Shown here: positions 9,452 through 21,501 of the stretch, in pieces
Layout: each line of letters starts with the position of its first letter
How positions within the stretch are numbered: position 1 is the stretch's first letter
Assembly (NCBI GenBank): GCA_021648845.1
Contig: JAKJHY010000007.1
Location: forward strand, 203,708-267,707
Source of the DNA: Mycobacterium sp. MBM
GTDB lineage: Bacteria; Actinomycetota; Actinomycetes; Mycobacteriales; Mycobacteriaceae
Length of the DNA stretch: 64,000 nucleotides
Direction: 5' to 3'
Notes under the pieces: model-generated
What the model was told of the DNA's origin: nothing
Seen by the model: the letters and a program-made list of their open reading frames with translations, nothing else
Databases searched by the model: none
Translations under genes and position numbers: made by a program

Positions 9452-10458
9452 TGCGGGGTTCCTTTCAGGCTGCCGATCGCCAGCGAGAAGTCGGTGCGCA
9501 CCGACGCGACGGGAGCCGCCGGGATCGGAAGCGGCGGCGGGTTGTCGAGGAAATCGACGGACGGGACGAAGAACATGCCGCCGGTGACGGCGGTGGAGAA
9601 ATCCAGGATCCGGTCGGTGTTACCGGGTGGGCTGCCGATGAACATGTTGGTCAGCATCTGTTCGGTCACCGCCGGGCTGCGCGAGTAGCCGATGAAATAC
9701 GTGCCGTACTCGCCCTTGCCGACCGTGCCGTAGGGCATGTTGCGGCGCACGATCTTCAGCTCGTTGCCGTCGGCATCGGTGATCACGTTCAGCGCGATGT
9801 GCGAATTCGACGGCTTCACATCGTCATCCATCTCGATATCGTCGAACTTGGTGCGGCCGATCACCTTCTGCTGCTCGTCGACCGACAACGCCCGCCAGGC
9901 CGACATGTCGTGCACATAACGTTGCACGTGCACATAGCAGCCGCCCGCGAAATCGGGGTCCTCGGCGCCGATCGTGGTGGCATTGTCCGCCAGCGCCCCG
10001 GTGGGGTTCTCGGTGCCGTCGACGAAACCCAGCAGATCCCGGTTGTCGAAATAGTTGAACCCATGCACCTCGTCGACCACGGTGAGCGCGCCCGCCGTCG
10101 CCTCCAGCAGACGCCCGGCGAGTTCGAAGCAGACATCCATGGTTTCGGCCCGAATATGCCACAGCACATCCCCTGGAGTGGCCGGGGCGTGGTGGTGTGG
10201 CCCGTCCAACGGGATGAACGGGTGCAGCGCGGCCGGGCGGGGTCCGGCGAACAAGCGGTCCCAGGCCTGCGACCCGATGCCGGTCACCACCGACAACTTC
10301 TTGGTGGGGTCGCGGAAGCCGATGGCGCCGACCTGCCCCGAGATCTCGGGCAGCGCGTCGTGCACGGACGATTCGCCGCCGGCGTCGATGGTGGCGACCA
10401 GAAAGATGGCCGCCGATGTCAACGGATCGACCATCTGTTGCGGCAGCGGCTGTGGCAC
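9448..10458 (-). CDS. DyP-type haem peroxidase, encapsulin cargo
   Basis: A 336-residue dye-decolourising peroxidase. The GxxDG motif GFVDGTENP carries the catalytic Asp; the distal Arg and proximal His lie further on, in the C-terminal half. The C-terminus [15 protein letters not shown] after a proline-rich linker matches the encapsulin targeting peptide (S-L-x-I-G-S-L-K). It starts with GTG, and its stop overlaps the encapsulin ATG. Transcription begins from a 50-bp gap shared with the divergent aminopeptidase gene. Confidence 0.96.
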   Translation of the reverse strand: MPQPLPQQMVDPLTSAAIFLVATIDAGGESSVHDALPEISGQVGAIGFRDPTKKLSVVTGIGSQAWDRLFAGPRPAALHPFIPLDGPHHHAPATPGDVLWHIRAETMDVCFELAGRLLEATAGALTVVDEVHGFNYFDNRDLLGFVDGTENPTGALADNATTIGAEDPDFAGGCYVHVQRYVHDMSAWRALSVDEQQKVIGRTKFDDIEMDDDVKPSNSHIALNVITDADGNELKIVRRNMPYGTVGKGEYGTYFIGYSRSPAVTEQMLTNMFIGSPPGNTDRILDFSTAVTGGMFFVPSVDFLDNPPPLPIPAAPVASVRTDFSLAIGSLKGTPQ

Positions 10459-10508
10459 AAAGTGACCCTAGCGCCACGCGGTGTCGATTCGCCGGTCAAG
10501 ATACAAAG

Positions 10509-11870
10509 ATGGCAGCTAGCCCCCAGAATCTGTGCGAGTTCATCGACGCGTCGCCGTCGCCGTATCACGTGTGCGCCACCGCGGCGCAACGTCTGACCGC
10601 CGCGGGGTACCGCGAACTGTCCGAAGCGGACGCCTGGCCGGCCGCGGGCAAGTTCTTCACCGTCCGTGCCGGTTCCCTGATCGCCTGGGATTCCACCGCG
10701 GCCGGGATGCCGTTCCGCATCGTCGGCGCACACACCGACAGCCCAAACCTGCGGGTCAAGCAGCACCCGGACCGGGTGATCGCCGGCTGGCAGGTGGTCG
10801 CCCTGCAGCCCTACGGTGGCGCGTGGCTGAACTCCTGGCTGGACCGCGATCTCGGTATCAGCGGCCGGCTGTCGGTCGCCACCGGCGGGCAGGAGCGCAG
10901 CGACTCGGGGAGTGGCACCGGCGGGCAGGAGCGCAGCGACTCGGGGAGTGGCGCCGGCGGGCAGGAGCGCAGCGACTCGGGGAGTGGCACCGGCAGCGGC
11001 ACCGTTCGCCACCAGCTGGTCCGGATCGACGACCCGATCCTGCGGGTCCCGCAGCTGGCCATCCACCTTTCCGAGGACCGCAAGGGCGTCAGCCTGGACC
11101 CCCAGCGCCACCTCAACGCGGTGTGGGGCGTCGGCGATCATCGCTCCTTCCTCGGATACGTCGCCGCACAGGCCGGGGTCGACGAGTCCGACGTGCTCGG
11201 CTTCGACCTGATGACCCACGATCTGGCGCCGTCACGGATCACCGGCGCCGACGGTGATTTCGTCAGCGCGCCCCGGCTGGACAATCAGGCCACCTGTTAC
11301 GCCGGTCTGGAGGCGCTGCTGGCGGCCCCGGCCGACCGGCACGTACCGGTGCTGGCGCTGTTCGACCATGAGGAGGTCGGTTCACAATCCGACCACGGCG
11401 CGCAATCGGATCTGCTGTCGACGGTGCTGGAACGCATCACCCTGGCCGACGGCGGCGGTCGGGAGGACTTCCTGCGGCGGCTGTCCGAATCGATGGTCGC
11501 CTCCGGCGATATGGCGCACGCCACCCACCCCAACTATCCGGAGCGGCATGAGCCCGGCCACCAGATCGCCGTCAACGGCGGCCCGGTGCTCAAGGTGCAG
11601 CCCAATCTGCGCTATGCCACCGACGGCCGTACGGCAGCGGCATTCGCCCTCGCCTGCCGGCAGGCCGGTGTGCCGCTACAACGCTACGAGCACCGCGCCG
11701 ACCTACCGTGTGGGTCGACCATCGGCCCGATGACCGCCGCGGGCACCGGCATCCCCACCGTCGACGTCGGGGCGGCCCAGCTGGCCATGCACTCGGCGCG
11801 TGAGGTGATGGGTGCCCACGACGTCGCGGCGTACGCGGCGGCGCTGCGCGCCTTCCTGGCCCCCGCCTAG
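10509..11870 (+). CDS. pepC: M18 aminopeptidase with internal repeat insert
   Basis: A probable M18-family zinc aminopeptidase of 453 residues. Metal and catalytic motifs are visible: [38 protein letters not shown], and the C-terminal GMPTVD-type stretch with [10 protein letters not shown]. Residues about 125-160 are three copies of [12 protein letters not shown], a low-complexity insert between [12 protein letters not shown] and [12 protein letters not shown], where relatives have a short loop. The reading frame is kept. ATG 10509 ([11 protein letters not shown]) is preferred over upstream in-frame starts. Its stop overlaps the convergent gene by 4 nt. Confidence 0.93.
   Translation: MAASPQNLCEFIDASPSPYHVCATAAQRLTAAGYRELSEADAWPAAGKFFTVRAGSLIAWDSTAAGMPFRIVGAHTDSPNLRVKQHPDRVIAGWQVVALQPYGGAWLNSWLDRDLGISGRLSVATGGQERSDSGSGTGGQERSDSGSGAGGQERSDSGSGTGSGTVRHQLVRIDDPILRVPQLAIHLSEDRKGVSLDPQRHLNAVWGVGDHRSFLGYVAAQAGVDESDVLGFDLMTHDLAPSRITGADGDFVSAPRLDNQATCYAGLEALLAAPADRHVPVLALFDHEEVGSQSDHGAQSDLLSTVLERITLADGGGREDFLRRLSESMVASGDMAHATHPNYPERHEPGHQIAVNGGPVLKVQPNLRYATDGRTAAAFALACRQAGVPLQRYEHRADLPCGSTIGPMTAAGTGIPTVDVGAAQLAMHSAREVMGAHDVAAYAAALRAFLAPA
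10881..10988 (+). repeat. Three tandem 36-bp repeats inside pepC
   Basis: Copies at 10881-10916, 10917-10952 and 10953-10988 are identical except for the first base of the third (Thr to Ala). Each encodes [13 protein letters not shown] partial further copy (ACCGGCAGCGGC) follows. The unit is a multiple of three, so copy-number change keeps the frame. Confidence 0.95.
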
Positions 11871-12466
11871 GGCAGGTCGATGGTGGTGGTGACGGTGGCC
11901 AGTTGCGGGTCGACCGGTGCCGAGGAGAAACCGAATTGCACCGGCGGGTGCAGGTCGGCCAGCCCGCCGAGGGCCGTCCCGTCCAGACTTCCCGACACCG
12001 CCTCGATACGCCGGGTGCGGCGCACCCCGTAGTACTCGCGTCGGCCATTGCCGGCGGATCCCGCGGTGTGCACGCCGGGGACCAGCACCCCGGCGATCGG
12101 GTTGATCAGCCGCAGCCACCACGGCGCGCGGGCCAACGGCGGTGGCACCAGCCGCAGTAACGCGTCGAAGCGCGCCGGGCCGCCGAGACGGGCGCTGACG
12201 TCGAGCCCGGGTGCGCGGACGGTGAGCGAGTCGGCGGTCAGGTCGGCGGTGACGGCACCGATGCGAATCTCGTCGAACGAATAGGTGGTCGCGACGAACT
12301 CGGCCACCCGGTCGTCGGGTGCCAACAGCGTCCGCACGTCGTCGGCTTTCTGGACCATCACATCGGCAAAGCCGCCGAACGGTGACGAGTGCCAGATGCC
12401 GACCACGAACCGGATACCGGCCGCGGTGCCGAAACCGGCGATGTGGCCGCTGAACCGTGTCCGCAT
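11867..12466 (-). CDS. Conserved hypothetical protein
   Basis: A 199-residue protein without a family I can name. It starts [37 protein letters not shown] and ends [12 protein letters not shown]. The middle has a proline-rich [22 protein letters not shown] and a [19 protein letters not shown] segment that recalls a mixed beta fold, perhaps lipid- or ligand-binding. There is no signal peptide or clear membrane helix. ATG at 12466; its stop overlaps that of pepC. The position in the synteny block suggests a vertically inherited mycobacterial gene. Confidence 0.72.
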   Translation of the reverse strand: MRTRFSGHIAGFGTAAGIRFVVGIWHSSPFGGFADVMVQKADDVRTLLAPDDRVAEFVATTYSFDEIRIGAVTADLTADSLTVRAPGLDVSARLGGPARFDALLRLVPPPLARAPWWLRLINPIAGVLVPGVHTAGSAGNGRREYYGVRRTRRIEAVSGSLDGTALGGLADLHPPVQFGFSSAPVDPQLATVTTTIDLP

Positions 12467-12536
12467 GCCACCATTGTGCGGGGCGGGACCGGCCGAACCG
12501 CCCGGGGTTGTCGGTGTGCTGTCCTAAGGTGCACCC

Positions 12537-12884
12537 ATGACCCTAAGCGTTGAGATGATCACGTTCGATTGTGTGGATCCCGACGGTCTTGCCGAGTGGT
12601 GGTCCAAGGCGGCCGGTGGGGATGTGAATGCCGTAGCCCCAGGGGAATTCGTGATGGTGACCAGTCAGGGGCGCCCCGCGTTGGGGTTCCAGCGGGTGCC
12701 CGATCCGACACCCGGCAAGAACAAGGTGCACCTCGATTTCCACGCCGCCGACAAGGAGGCCGAGGTGGCCCGGCTGGTCGAACTCGGCGCCACCGAGACC
12801 GGACACAACAGCTTCGGCGAAGAGTTCCAATGGGTGGTGCTGGCCGACCCGGAGGGCAACGCTTTCTGCGTCGCGGGGACCTGA
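12537..12884 (+). CDS. VOC-fold glyoxalase-like protein
   Basis: A 115-residue single-domain vicinal-oxygen-chelate protein. MITFDCVDPDGLAEWWSKAAGG, KVHLDFHAADKEAEVARLVELGAT and VVLADPEGNAFCV are the two beta-alpha-beta modules of the Glyoxalase_6 type. The usual metal ligands are partly present (HLDF, C-terminal Glu), but no substrate can be named. Likely equivalent to Rv0801. It sits alone between the hypothetical gene and the antiporter. Confidence 0.85.
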   Translation: MTLSVEMITFDCVDPDGLAEWWSKAAGGDVNAVAPGEFVMVTSQGRPALGFQRVPDPTPGKNKVHLDFHAADKEAEVARLVELGATETGHNSFGEEFQWVVLADPEGNAFCVAGT

Positions 12885-12931
12885 GCGCACTTCCGGGGTG
12901 AACCGCGGCGGTCGCTGGCAAGATCGCACCC

Positions 12932-14134
12932 GTGCTGCTGTCGTTCGTCATCGTCTCGGCCGTGCTGGCCGGCTGGGCGCTGTCGGCTGGGCGGCTGCAG
13001 CGCTGGCGGATCACCGCGCCGCTGTTCCTGGTGGTCGCCGGTGCGTTGGTGGAGTACCTCACCCACGGCTCGCTGGCTGACACGCTCAATTCCGACACCG
13101 CCCAGCACGCCGCCGAGATCATTCTTGCCGTCTTGTTGTTCGTCGATGCCAACGCCATCCGCGCCGGGATGTTCGGCGAGTATCCGCGGGCAGCCGTCCG
13201 CTTGCTGTTCATTGCGCTGCCGCTGAGCATGGGTTTCGCTGCGTTGCTTGGTTCGTGGCTGCTGCCCGGGCTCTCGTTGGCCACCCTGGTCGTCATCGCA
13301 TGCATCGTGGTGCCGATCGATTTCGCGCCGACGCCGTCGATCATGCGGGACCGGCTGATTCCCGGCCGGGTCCGCGATCTGCTCAACGTCGAAGCGGGCT
13401 ACGGCGACGGCATCATCTCGCCGGTTTTCGTCTTCGCGCTCATCGTCGCCGATATCGAGGCCGACTCGAGTTCGGCCTGGGAGGCGGTGGCCGATGCGCT
13501 TCCGCATGCCGTCAAGGCCATCGTGATCGGACTGTGCGTCGGTGGGGGACTGGCGCTGGCGGCCAACGTCGCCCAGCGCCGCGGACTGATGACCGAACAG
13601 TCCGCCCGCATCCTCACGGTGGCCGCGCCGGCCCTGGCGTACACACTGAGCCTTGGTGTGCACGCCAACGGCTTCGTCGCGGCCTTCCTGTGCGGTGTCG
13701 GCTACCGCTATTTCCGGCACACCGAGGACGCCGAGCGCGATATGGAACTGATCGAGGATCTGAGCTTCCTGCTGACCGCGTTGATGTGGTTCGTCTTCGG
13801 TGGCGTATTGCTGATCGCCTTCTGGAAAGCCGGTCTGACCGTCGGCATCGTGGTGTTCTGTGTGCTGGCGCTGACCGTGGTGCGGATGCTGCCGGTGGCG
13901 GTGGCGATGCTGGGATCCAGGTTCAGCTGGCCGGAGCGCTTGCTGCTCGGCTGGCTGGGCCCGCGGGGCGCCGCTGCCATCGTGCTGGGGCTGCTGGCCT
14001 TCAATGTGCTCGACGATCCGGATGAGCACATCGTGTTGCTGATCGTGGTCGTCATGGTGCTGGGCAGTGTGCTGGTGCACGGGCTCGGGGCGCCGGTGGC
14101 GGCGCGGGCGGTCGCCAGAACACGGAGCGAATAA
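12932..14134 (+). CDS. CPA-type cation:proton antiporter
   Basis: A 400-residue membrane protein with about 12 hydrophobic segments, resembling NhaP-type Na+(K+)/H+ exchangers (Na_H_Exchanger family). LFVDANAIRAGMF and CIVVPIDFAPTPSIM carry the charged residues expected within the membrane, and RLLLGWLGPRGAAAIVLGLLAF is a typical late signature. There is no C-terminal regulatory domain. GTG start at 12932. It ends 9 nt before purL, so the two may be cotranscribed. Confidence 0.88.
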   Translation: MLLSFVIVSAVLAGWALSAGRLQRWRITAPLFLVVAGALVEYLTHGSLADTLNSDTAQHAAEIILAVLLFVDANAIRAGMFGEYPRAAVRLLFIALPLSMGFAALLGSWLLPGLSLATLVVIACIVVPIDFAPTPSIMRDRLIPGRVRDLLNVEAGYGDGIISPVFVFALIVADIEADSSSAWEAVADALPHAVKAIVIGLCVGGGLALAANVAQRRGLMTEQSARILTVAAPALAYTLSLGVHANGFVAAFLCGVGYRYFRHTEDAERDMELIEDLSFLLTALMWFVFGGVLLIAFWKAGLTVGIVVFCVLALTVVRMLPVAVAMLGSRFSWPERLLLGWLGPRGAAAIVLGLLAFNVLDDPDEHIVLLIVVVMVLGSVLVHGLGAPVAARAVARTRSE

Positions 14135-14143
14135 GCTGTCGGG

Positions 14144-16437
<2,294 letters not shown>

Positions 16438-16441
<4 letters not shown>

Positions 16442-18162
16442 TCGAGCGGACCAAACTTCGGCGCCCGCTCCTGGCGTGGGCCTGGAGTCTGGTCCGGCTC
16501 GACTTCTTCGGGATCCCCTTCGGCGCGCTGTTCTTCTGCCTGTCGTTGACCCCGTCCCTGCTGCCCAGGGACTGGTTGTTTGCCGGGCTGATCGGCGGAA
16601 TCAACGCCGCCATCGGATACGGCATCGGGGTGCTGATCCGAGAAATTCTGCATCGCTTCGTGTTGCGCGGCCGATCCTGGTGGCCCCCGAGCGCGTCGAG
16701 GCTGCGGGTGGCCAAGGGGATCGTCGTTGTGGGGGCGCTGACAGTGCCGGTGCTCACGGTGATCCCGGCTGCTCGATGGCAGCGGCAGGTATCGGCGCTG
16801 ATGGGGATCGAAGGCCCCTCGGCATTGGGCTACATGCGCACGTTACTGGTCGCGGTGGTGGTGGGCGCGGCCTGCGTCGCAGTCTGGCGGGCACTGGCCG
16901 ATCTGGTGAAACTCATTGCCCGCGAGCTGATCCGGCGCTGGCACCTGCACAGCGAGGTGGCCTTCTTCATCGGAACCGCGATCATCGTGGTGCTGGTGGT
17001 CATGCTGGTCAATGGGGTGCTGTACCGCGGGTTCCTGCTGGGTGCCAGTCAAATGTTCCAACCGCAGAACGCCACCAGTGCGGCTGGGGTGAGTCAGCCG
17101 ACCGAGCCGGAGAGGTCAGGCAGCCCAACCTCTTTCGCCTCGTGGGACTCGCTGGGATATCAGGGCCGCAGCTTCGTGTCGACTGGACCGCGAGCCGCCG
17201 ACTTGACCCGCCTGAACGGTACGCCGGCGCTGGAGCCGATCCGGGTCTACGCGGGACTGCAGACCGCGGACAACGACGAGGGTCGGGTGGCTGTGTTGCT
17301 CAGTGAGCTGGAACGAACCGGGGCGTTCGACCGCGAAGTGCTGGTCATCATTCCCACCACCGGGACCGGCTGGGTCAACCCGGTGGCGGCGCGATCGGTG
17401 GAGTCCATGTACAACGGCGACACCGCACTGGTCGGTATGCAGTACTCGTATCTGCCCAGCTGGATTTCGTTTCTCGGTGACCGGGAAAAGTCGGTCGAAT
17501 CGGCTCGGATCATGATCGACGGCATCCACCAGCGGTGGTCGCGACTGCCAGCGGGCGACCGCCCGAAACTGGTGCTGTACGGCGAGAGTCTGGGCTCCTA
17601 CGCGGGCCAGGGCGCCTTCGGCTGGCTGCCCGATATCGCCGAGATGGGCTTCTCGGGGGTGCTCTGGGTGGGCCCGCCGCACGAGAGTTCGTTGTGGAGC
17701 GGGCTGGTGCGCCGCCGGGACCCCGGCACCCCGGAGGTCGAACCGCGCTATGACGACGGCAATACCGTGCGGTTCTCGCAGGCGGCGGATCCTGCCGATG
17801 TGCAGCGTGTGGCCGGCGCGCCCTGGGGCGGGACCCGGGTGTTGTTCCTGCAGCACGCCTCGGACCCGATCGTCTGGTGGTCGCCGAATCTGGTGTTCTC
17901 TCGCCCGGATTGGCTGCGGGAGCCTCGGGGCCGTGACCGCACCGCGTCGATGCGCTGGTATCCGATCGTGACGTTCTGGCAGGTCAGTGCCGATATGACC
18001 AATGCCGCCGCGGTACCGGAAGGGCATGGGCACAACTATTCCGACACCGTGCTGGACGGTCTGGTGGCCGTCGCCGCCCCGCAGGGCTGGACCCCTGCCG
18101 ACACCGAACGGGTCCGCGCAGATCTGGATGACAAGGCAGGTGTCGACGGGCCGCAGACCTAG
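16438..18162 (+). CDS. Membrane-anchored alpha/beta hydrolase (Abhydrolase_9)
   Basis: A 574-residue protein. The N-terminal third has about four membrane helices ([19 protein letters not shown] is typical of the Abhydrolase_9 N-terminal domain). The C-terminal hydrolase domain carries [11 protein letters not shown] with the nucleophile serine, and the late [14 protein letters not shown] gives the catalytic His. M. tuberculosis has a relative at Rv1069c (from memory). The function is not established; an envelope esterase or lipase is likely. It starts within the purL stop (GTGA) and is probably co-translated. Confidence 0.85.
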
Positions 18163-18174
18163 GCGTCAATGCCG

Positions 18175-19389
18175 TCATGGGTTGATCGTCGGTGCACCGA
18201 TCTGGCGGCCCCAGACGTACTCGGTGAAGATCGGCTGGCCCAACTCGAAGTGGTTGTAGGGGGCGATCGACAACCCGGTGTCCATCACCAGATACGGTGC
18301 GGGCCACAGCTCACGGGTGACCTTCTGCCAGCAGCCGGGTCGCCCGCCCGGACCACCGTGGGCATTGACCCGCGGCAGATTGTCCGGGAACACATAGGTA
18401 TTGGGTACGCCCATGCCGAAGATGGTGCCCGCCGAGGCCAGCGAATACCCGTTGTCGCCGCCGAACACCTGGGCCATCAACGGGGCCGCGTCGTGGTAAT
18501 TGCGGATCGTGCAGAACAATTGCGGGCTGTAGTAGTCGAACAGCTGCGCGGTGGGGATCAGGTCCTGGGCGGCGCGCACCAGATACGGTCCGCCGCGGTG
18601 CAGTGTGTCGGCCGCGGTGGCACTGAACCCGATTGCGGCCAGCAGCGCATCGTCGATCGCCACGCGCTGGTCATCGAGCGTCCGCGCGGTGCGCGCGGCC
18701 GCGGCCAGTCCGTCGAAGAGGTCGGGTGCGGCATCGGCGTACACGTCGGCCAGCGCGCTCAGGCCGCGGACATCGCGGCGCAACTGCGGCATCTGGGTGT
18801 TGACGCGCTCCAGGATCGCGCTGCCGTCGCCCAGGGATCCGCCGATGTCGGCGCCCATCCCGTCCAGGGCCTGCGCCGCGGCGGTCAGCGTCTGGTTCAG
18901 CTTCACCGGGTCGACATGCTCCGAGATCGCCATGATGGTCTCGAAAAGCGTATTGAACTCGGTGCTCACCCAGCTGGCGATGATCTCTGCGCTGGCCGAA
19001 AGCCGTTGTGGAGAAGGGTTTTCCGGAGAGCGTAGGGACACGTACTTGTTGCCGAACACGGTGCTGGCCCTGATGTCGGCGCTCACGTTGGCCGGGATGA
19101 GGTGCAGATATCGCGGGTCGACCTGCAATGTCAGGCGCGCATGCGGGCTGCCGGCAATGCTGGTTGCGGCTATCGCACTGACCCGGCCGATCTCCACCCC
19201 GTTGAGCGTGACCTTGGATCCCGGGTCCACGACCAGCCCCGCCCGCGGCGCCACGAGCGTCAGCGCGGCCCGCACCGCGAAATCGCCCCTGAACTGGCCC
19301 CAGATCAACACGGCGCCGATGCTCAGCAGTACCAGCGCGAGGGCGCCGACCGTCTTGTACGGCGGTGCCGGTCGGTCGACGACAGCCAC
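18175..19389 (-). CDS. Orphan Mce-family (MlaD-like) protein
   Basis: A 404-residue Mce protein: N-terminal membrane anchor (residues about 12-30), then an MlaD/MCE domain (VVDPGSKVTLNGVEIGRVSAI, ANVSADIRASTVFGNKYVSL) and the long helical Mce C-terminal region (Mce4_CUP1 type). Such proteins form channels for lipid or sterol import across the envelope and usually sit in a yrbEA-yrbEB-mceABCDEF operon. None of those partners is present here, so this is an orphan copy. It is divergent from a short sterol-carrier-like gene 17 bp away. Confidence 0.9.
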   Translation of the reverse strand: MAVVDRPAPPYKTVGALALVLLSIGAVLIWGQFRGDFAVRAALTLVAPRAGLVVDPGSKVTLNGVEIGRVSAIAATSIAGSPHARLTLQVDPRYLHLIPANVSADIRASTVFGNKYVSLRSPENPSPQRLSASAEIIASWVSTEFNTLFETIMAISEHVDPVKLNQTLTAAAQALDGMGADIGGSLGDGSAILERVNTQMPQLRRDVRGLSALADVYADAAPDLFDGLAAAARTARTLDDQRVAIDDALLAAIGFSATAADTLHRGGPYLVRAAQDLIPTAQLFDYYSPQLFCTIRNYHDAAPLMAQVFGGDNGYSLASAGTIFGMGVPNTYVFPDNLPRVNAHGGPGGRPGCWQKVTRELWPAPYLVMDTGLSIAPYNHFELGQPIFTEYVWGRQIGAPTINP

Positions 19390-19406
19390 TTTGCGACACT
19401 AAACCG

Positions 19407-19787
19407 ATGATGGCCCGTCGCACCGCGGATCCGGCAGAGACGCGCGCCGCGGTACTCGCGCTGGCCGACTGGCTACGAGACGCCGCATCGCCACCGCCGG
19501 CACGGGAGGAACTGGCGGCCGCGGTGCGACTGACGGCCCGCACGCTGGCCGCGCTGGCGCCGGGCGCCAGCGTGGAGGTGCGGGTGCCGCCGTTCGTCGC
19601 GGTGCAGTGCATCGAGGGGCCCCGGCATACCCGGGGCACACCCGCCAACGTCGTCGAGACCGATCCGCGGACCTGGCTGTTGCTGGCCACCGGGCTCACC
19701 GGGGTCGACACTCCGGCGTTGCAGCTGTCAGGATCGCGGGCCGCCGAGATCGCCCAGTGGCTGCCGGTGGTGGATCTGTCGGGCTGA
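19407..19787 (+). CDS. Sterol-carrier-family-like protein (Rv0807 type)
   Basis: A 126-residue protein resembling the bacterial SCP-like family annotated at Rv0807, just upstream of purF in mycobacteria. VRVPPFVAVQCIEGPRHTRGTPANVVETDPRTWLLLATG is the conserved core. The product is probably a small cytosolic lipid- or ligand-binding protein; there is no direct evidence for a substrate. ATG 19407 starts it; an adjacent ATG at 19410 is equally possible. Only 17 bp separate it from the divergent orphan Mce gene. Confidence 0.82.
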   Translation: MMARRTADPAETRAAVLALADWLRDAASPPPAREELAAAVRLTARTLAALAPGASVEVRVPPFVAVQCIEGPRHTRGTPANVVETDPRTWLLLATGLTGVDTPALQLSGSRAAEIAQWLPVVDLSG

Positions 19788-19858
19788 CGATGCCGGCGCG
19801 GGAATGCCGACCCAGGGTCCTACGGTTGGCAATTGAGCCGACCAATACCGGCGTCCGA

Positions 19859-19889
19859 TTGAGTCCGAAGGGTCGGATGCCCGTAGACT
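19859..19889 (+). promoter_or_regulatory. Putative promoter of purF
   Basis: TAGACT (19884-19889) is a good -10. TTGAGT (19859-19864) is a possible -35 with a 19-nt spacer, longer than ideal. The rest of the 139-bp gap shows no riboswitch-like structure. A CAGGGAG Shine-Dalgarno precedes the purF GTG. Confidence 0.35.
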
Positions 19890-19926
19890 GAGCCACGTCA
19901 CCCACAGCCCCCAGGGAGCAGCCATC

Positions 19927-21477
19927 GTGACCTTCGAGCCTGTCGAGCCGGAAGAGAACGAGCCGAAAGAGGAATGCGGCGTCTTCGGCGTCTGGGCTCC
20001 GGGCGAGGATGTGGCCAAGCTCACCTACTACGGCCTTTATGCGTTGCAACACCGCGGCCAGGAGGCCGCGGGTATCGCGGTCGCCGACGGGTCGCAGGTA
20101 CTGGTATTCAAGGATCTCGGCCTGGTGAGCCAGGTGTTCGACGAGCAGACGCTGGCCGCGATGCACGGCCACGTCGCGGTCGGGCACTGCCGTTACTCGA
20201 CCACCGGATCGACCACCTGGGAGAACGCCCAGCCCGTATTCCGCAATACCGCGGCGGGCACCGGAGTGGCGTTGGGGCACAACGGCAATCTGGTCAACAC
20301 CGCAGAACTCGCGACGCGAGCCCGCGACGCCGGCCTGATCGAGACCCGCGGGGCGCCGGCGGCCACCACCGATTCGGACATCCTGGGGGCACTGCTGGCG
20401 CACGGCGCCGCCGATTCCTCGCTGGAGCAGGCCGCACTGGAACTGCTGCCCACCGTGCGCGGTGCGTTCTGCCTGACCTTCATGGACGAGAACACGCTTT
20501 ATGCCGCCCGCGATCCGCACGGTGTGCGCCCGCTGTCGCTGGGGCGGTTGGACCGCGGTTGGGTGGTGGCCTCCGAGACGGCGGCCCTCGACATCGTCGG
20601 CGCCTCCTTCGTCCGCGATATCGAACCCGGCGAATTGCTGGCCATCGACGCCGACGGGGTGCGTTCCACCCGATTCGCGAACCCGACGCCCAGGGGCTGT
20701 GTCTTCGAATACGTGTACCTGGCTCGCCCGGACAGCGTCATCGGCGGCCGCTCGGTACACGCGACCCGCGTCGATATCGGTCGGCGACTGGCCGCCGAGA
20801 ACCCGGTGGAGGCCGATCTGGTGATCGGCGTCCCGGAATCGGGTATTCCGGCCGCGGTCGGCTACGCCCAGGGCTCGGGCATCCCCTACGGCCAGGGATT
20901 GATGAAGAACGCCTATGTCGGGCGCACCTTCATCCAACCGTCGCAGACCATCCGGCAGCTGGGTATCCGGCTGAAGCTCAATCCGCTCAAAGAGGTCATC
21001 CGCGGTAAGCGACTGATCGTGGTGGACGACTCGATTGTCCGCGGCAACACCCAGCGCGCGCTGATCCGCATGCTGCGCGAGGCGGGCGCGCTCGAGGTGC
21101 ACGTGCGGATCGCCTCCCCGCCGGTGAAATGGCCCTGCTTTTACGGTATCGATTTCGCCACCCCCGCCGAGCTGATCGCCAACGCGGCGAGCAATTCCGC
21201 CGACGAGGGCGAGATGCTCGAAGGTGTCCGCCGGGCGATCGGTGCCGACACCCTCGGCTATATCAGCCATCACGGCATGGTCGCGGCCACCGAGCAACCG
21301 GCCACCCGGCTGTGCTCGGCGTGTTTCGACGGTGACTATCCGATCGAACTGCCCGGCGAGACCGCCCTGGGAAAGAACGTCATCGAGCACATGTTGGCCA
21401 ACGCGGCGCGCAACGGTATCCCGCTGGAGTCGGTGAAGACGGTCGGCGACAACGCCGATGCGCTCCGGCGGCCGTGA
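19927..21477 (+). CDS. purF: Amidophosphoribosyltransferase PurF
   Basis: A 516-residue enzyme of the committed purine step (PRPP plus glutamine to phosphoribosylamine). The N-terminal glutaminase begins with Cys17 in EECGVFG after a propeptide that is normally removed. The phosphoribosyltransferase PRPP loop is VVDDSIVRGNT near residue 370. Cysteines towards the C-terminus (SPPVKWPCFYG, RLCSACF) match the Fe-S-containing, self-processing type. GTG start. The next purine gene, purM, lies about 1.6 kb on, past two minus-strand genes. Confidence 0.97.
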   Translation: MTFEPVEPEENEPKEECGVFGVWAPGEDVAKLTYYGLYALQHRGQEAAGIAVADGSQVLVFKDLGLVSQVFDEQTLAAMHGHVAVGHCRYSTTGSTTWENAQPVFRNTAAGTGVALGHNGNLVNTAELATRARDAGLIETRGAPAATTDSDILGALLAHGAADSSLEQAALELLPTVRGAFCLTFMDENTLYAARDPHGVRPLSLGRLDRGWVVASETAALDIVGASFVRDIEPGELLAIDADGVRSTRFANPTPRGCVFEYVYLARPDSVIGGRSVHATRVDIGRRLAAENPVEADLVIGVPESGIPAAVGYAQGSGIPYGQGLMKNAYVGRTFIQPSQTIRQLGIRLKLNPLKEVIRGKRLIVVDDSIVRGNTQRALIRMLREAGALEVHVRIASPPVKWPCFYGIDFATPAELIANAASNSADEGEMLEGVRRAIGADTLGYISHHGMVAATEQPATRLCSACFDGDYPIELPGETALGKNVIEHMLANAARNGIPLESVKTVGDNADALRRP

Positions 21478-21501
21478 CGGCACCGGCGCACGGCAGCTGA
21501 A

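Noticed and set aside
10881..10988. Repeats considered as a CRISPR array
   Set aside because: Direct tandem units without spacers, in frame inside a gene; no cas genes in the window.
19788..19926. Purine riboswitch upstream of purF
   Set aside because: No recognisable three-way-junction core; the gap only shows promoter-like hexamers and a ribosome site.
19696..21483. 595-codon minus-strand open frame opposite purF
   Set aside because: Antisense to a full-length, motif-complete purF; long shadow frames are common in high-GC genes.
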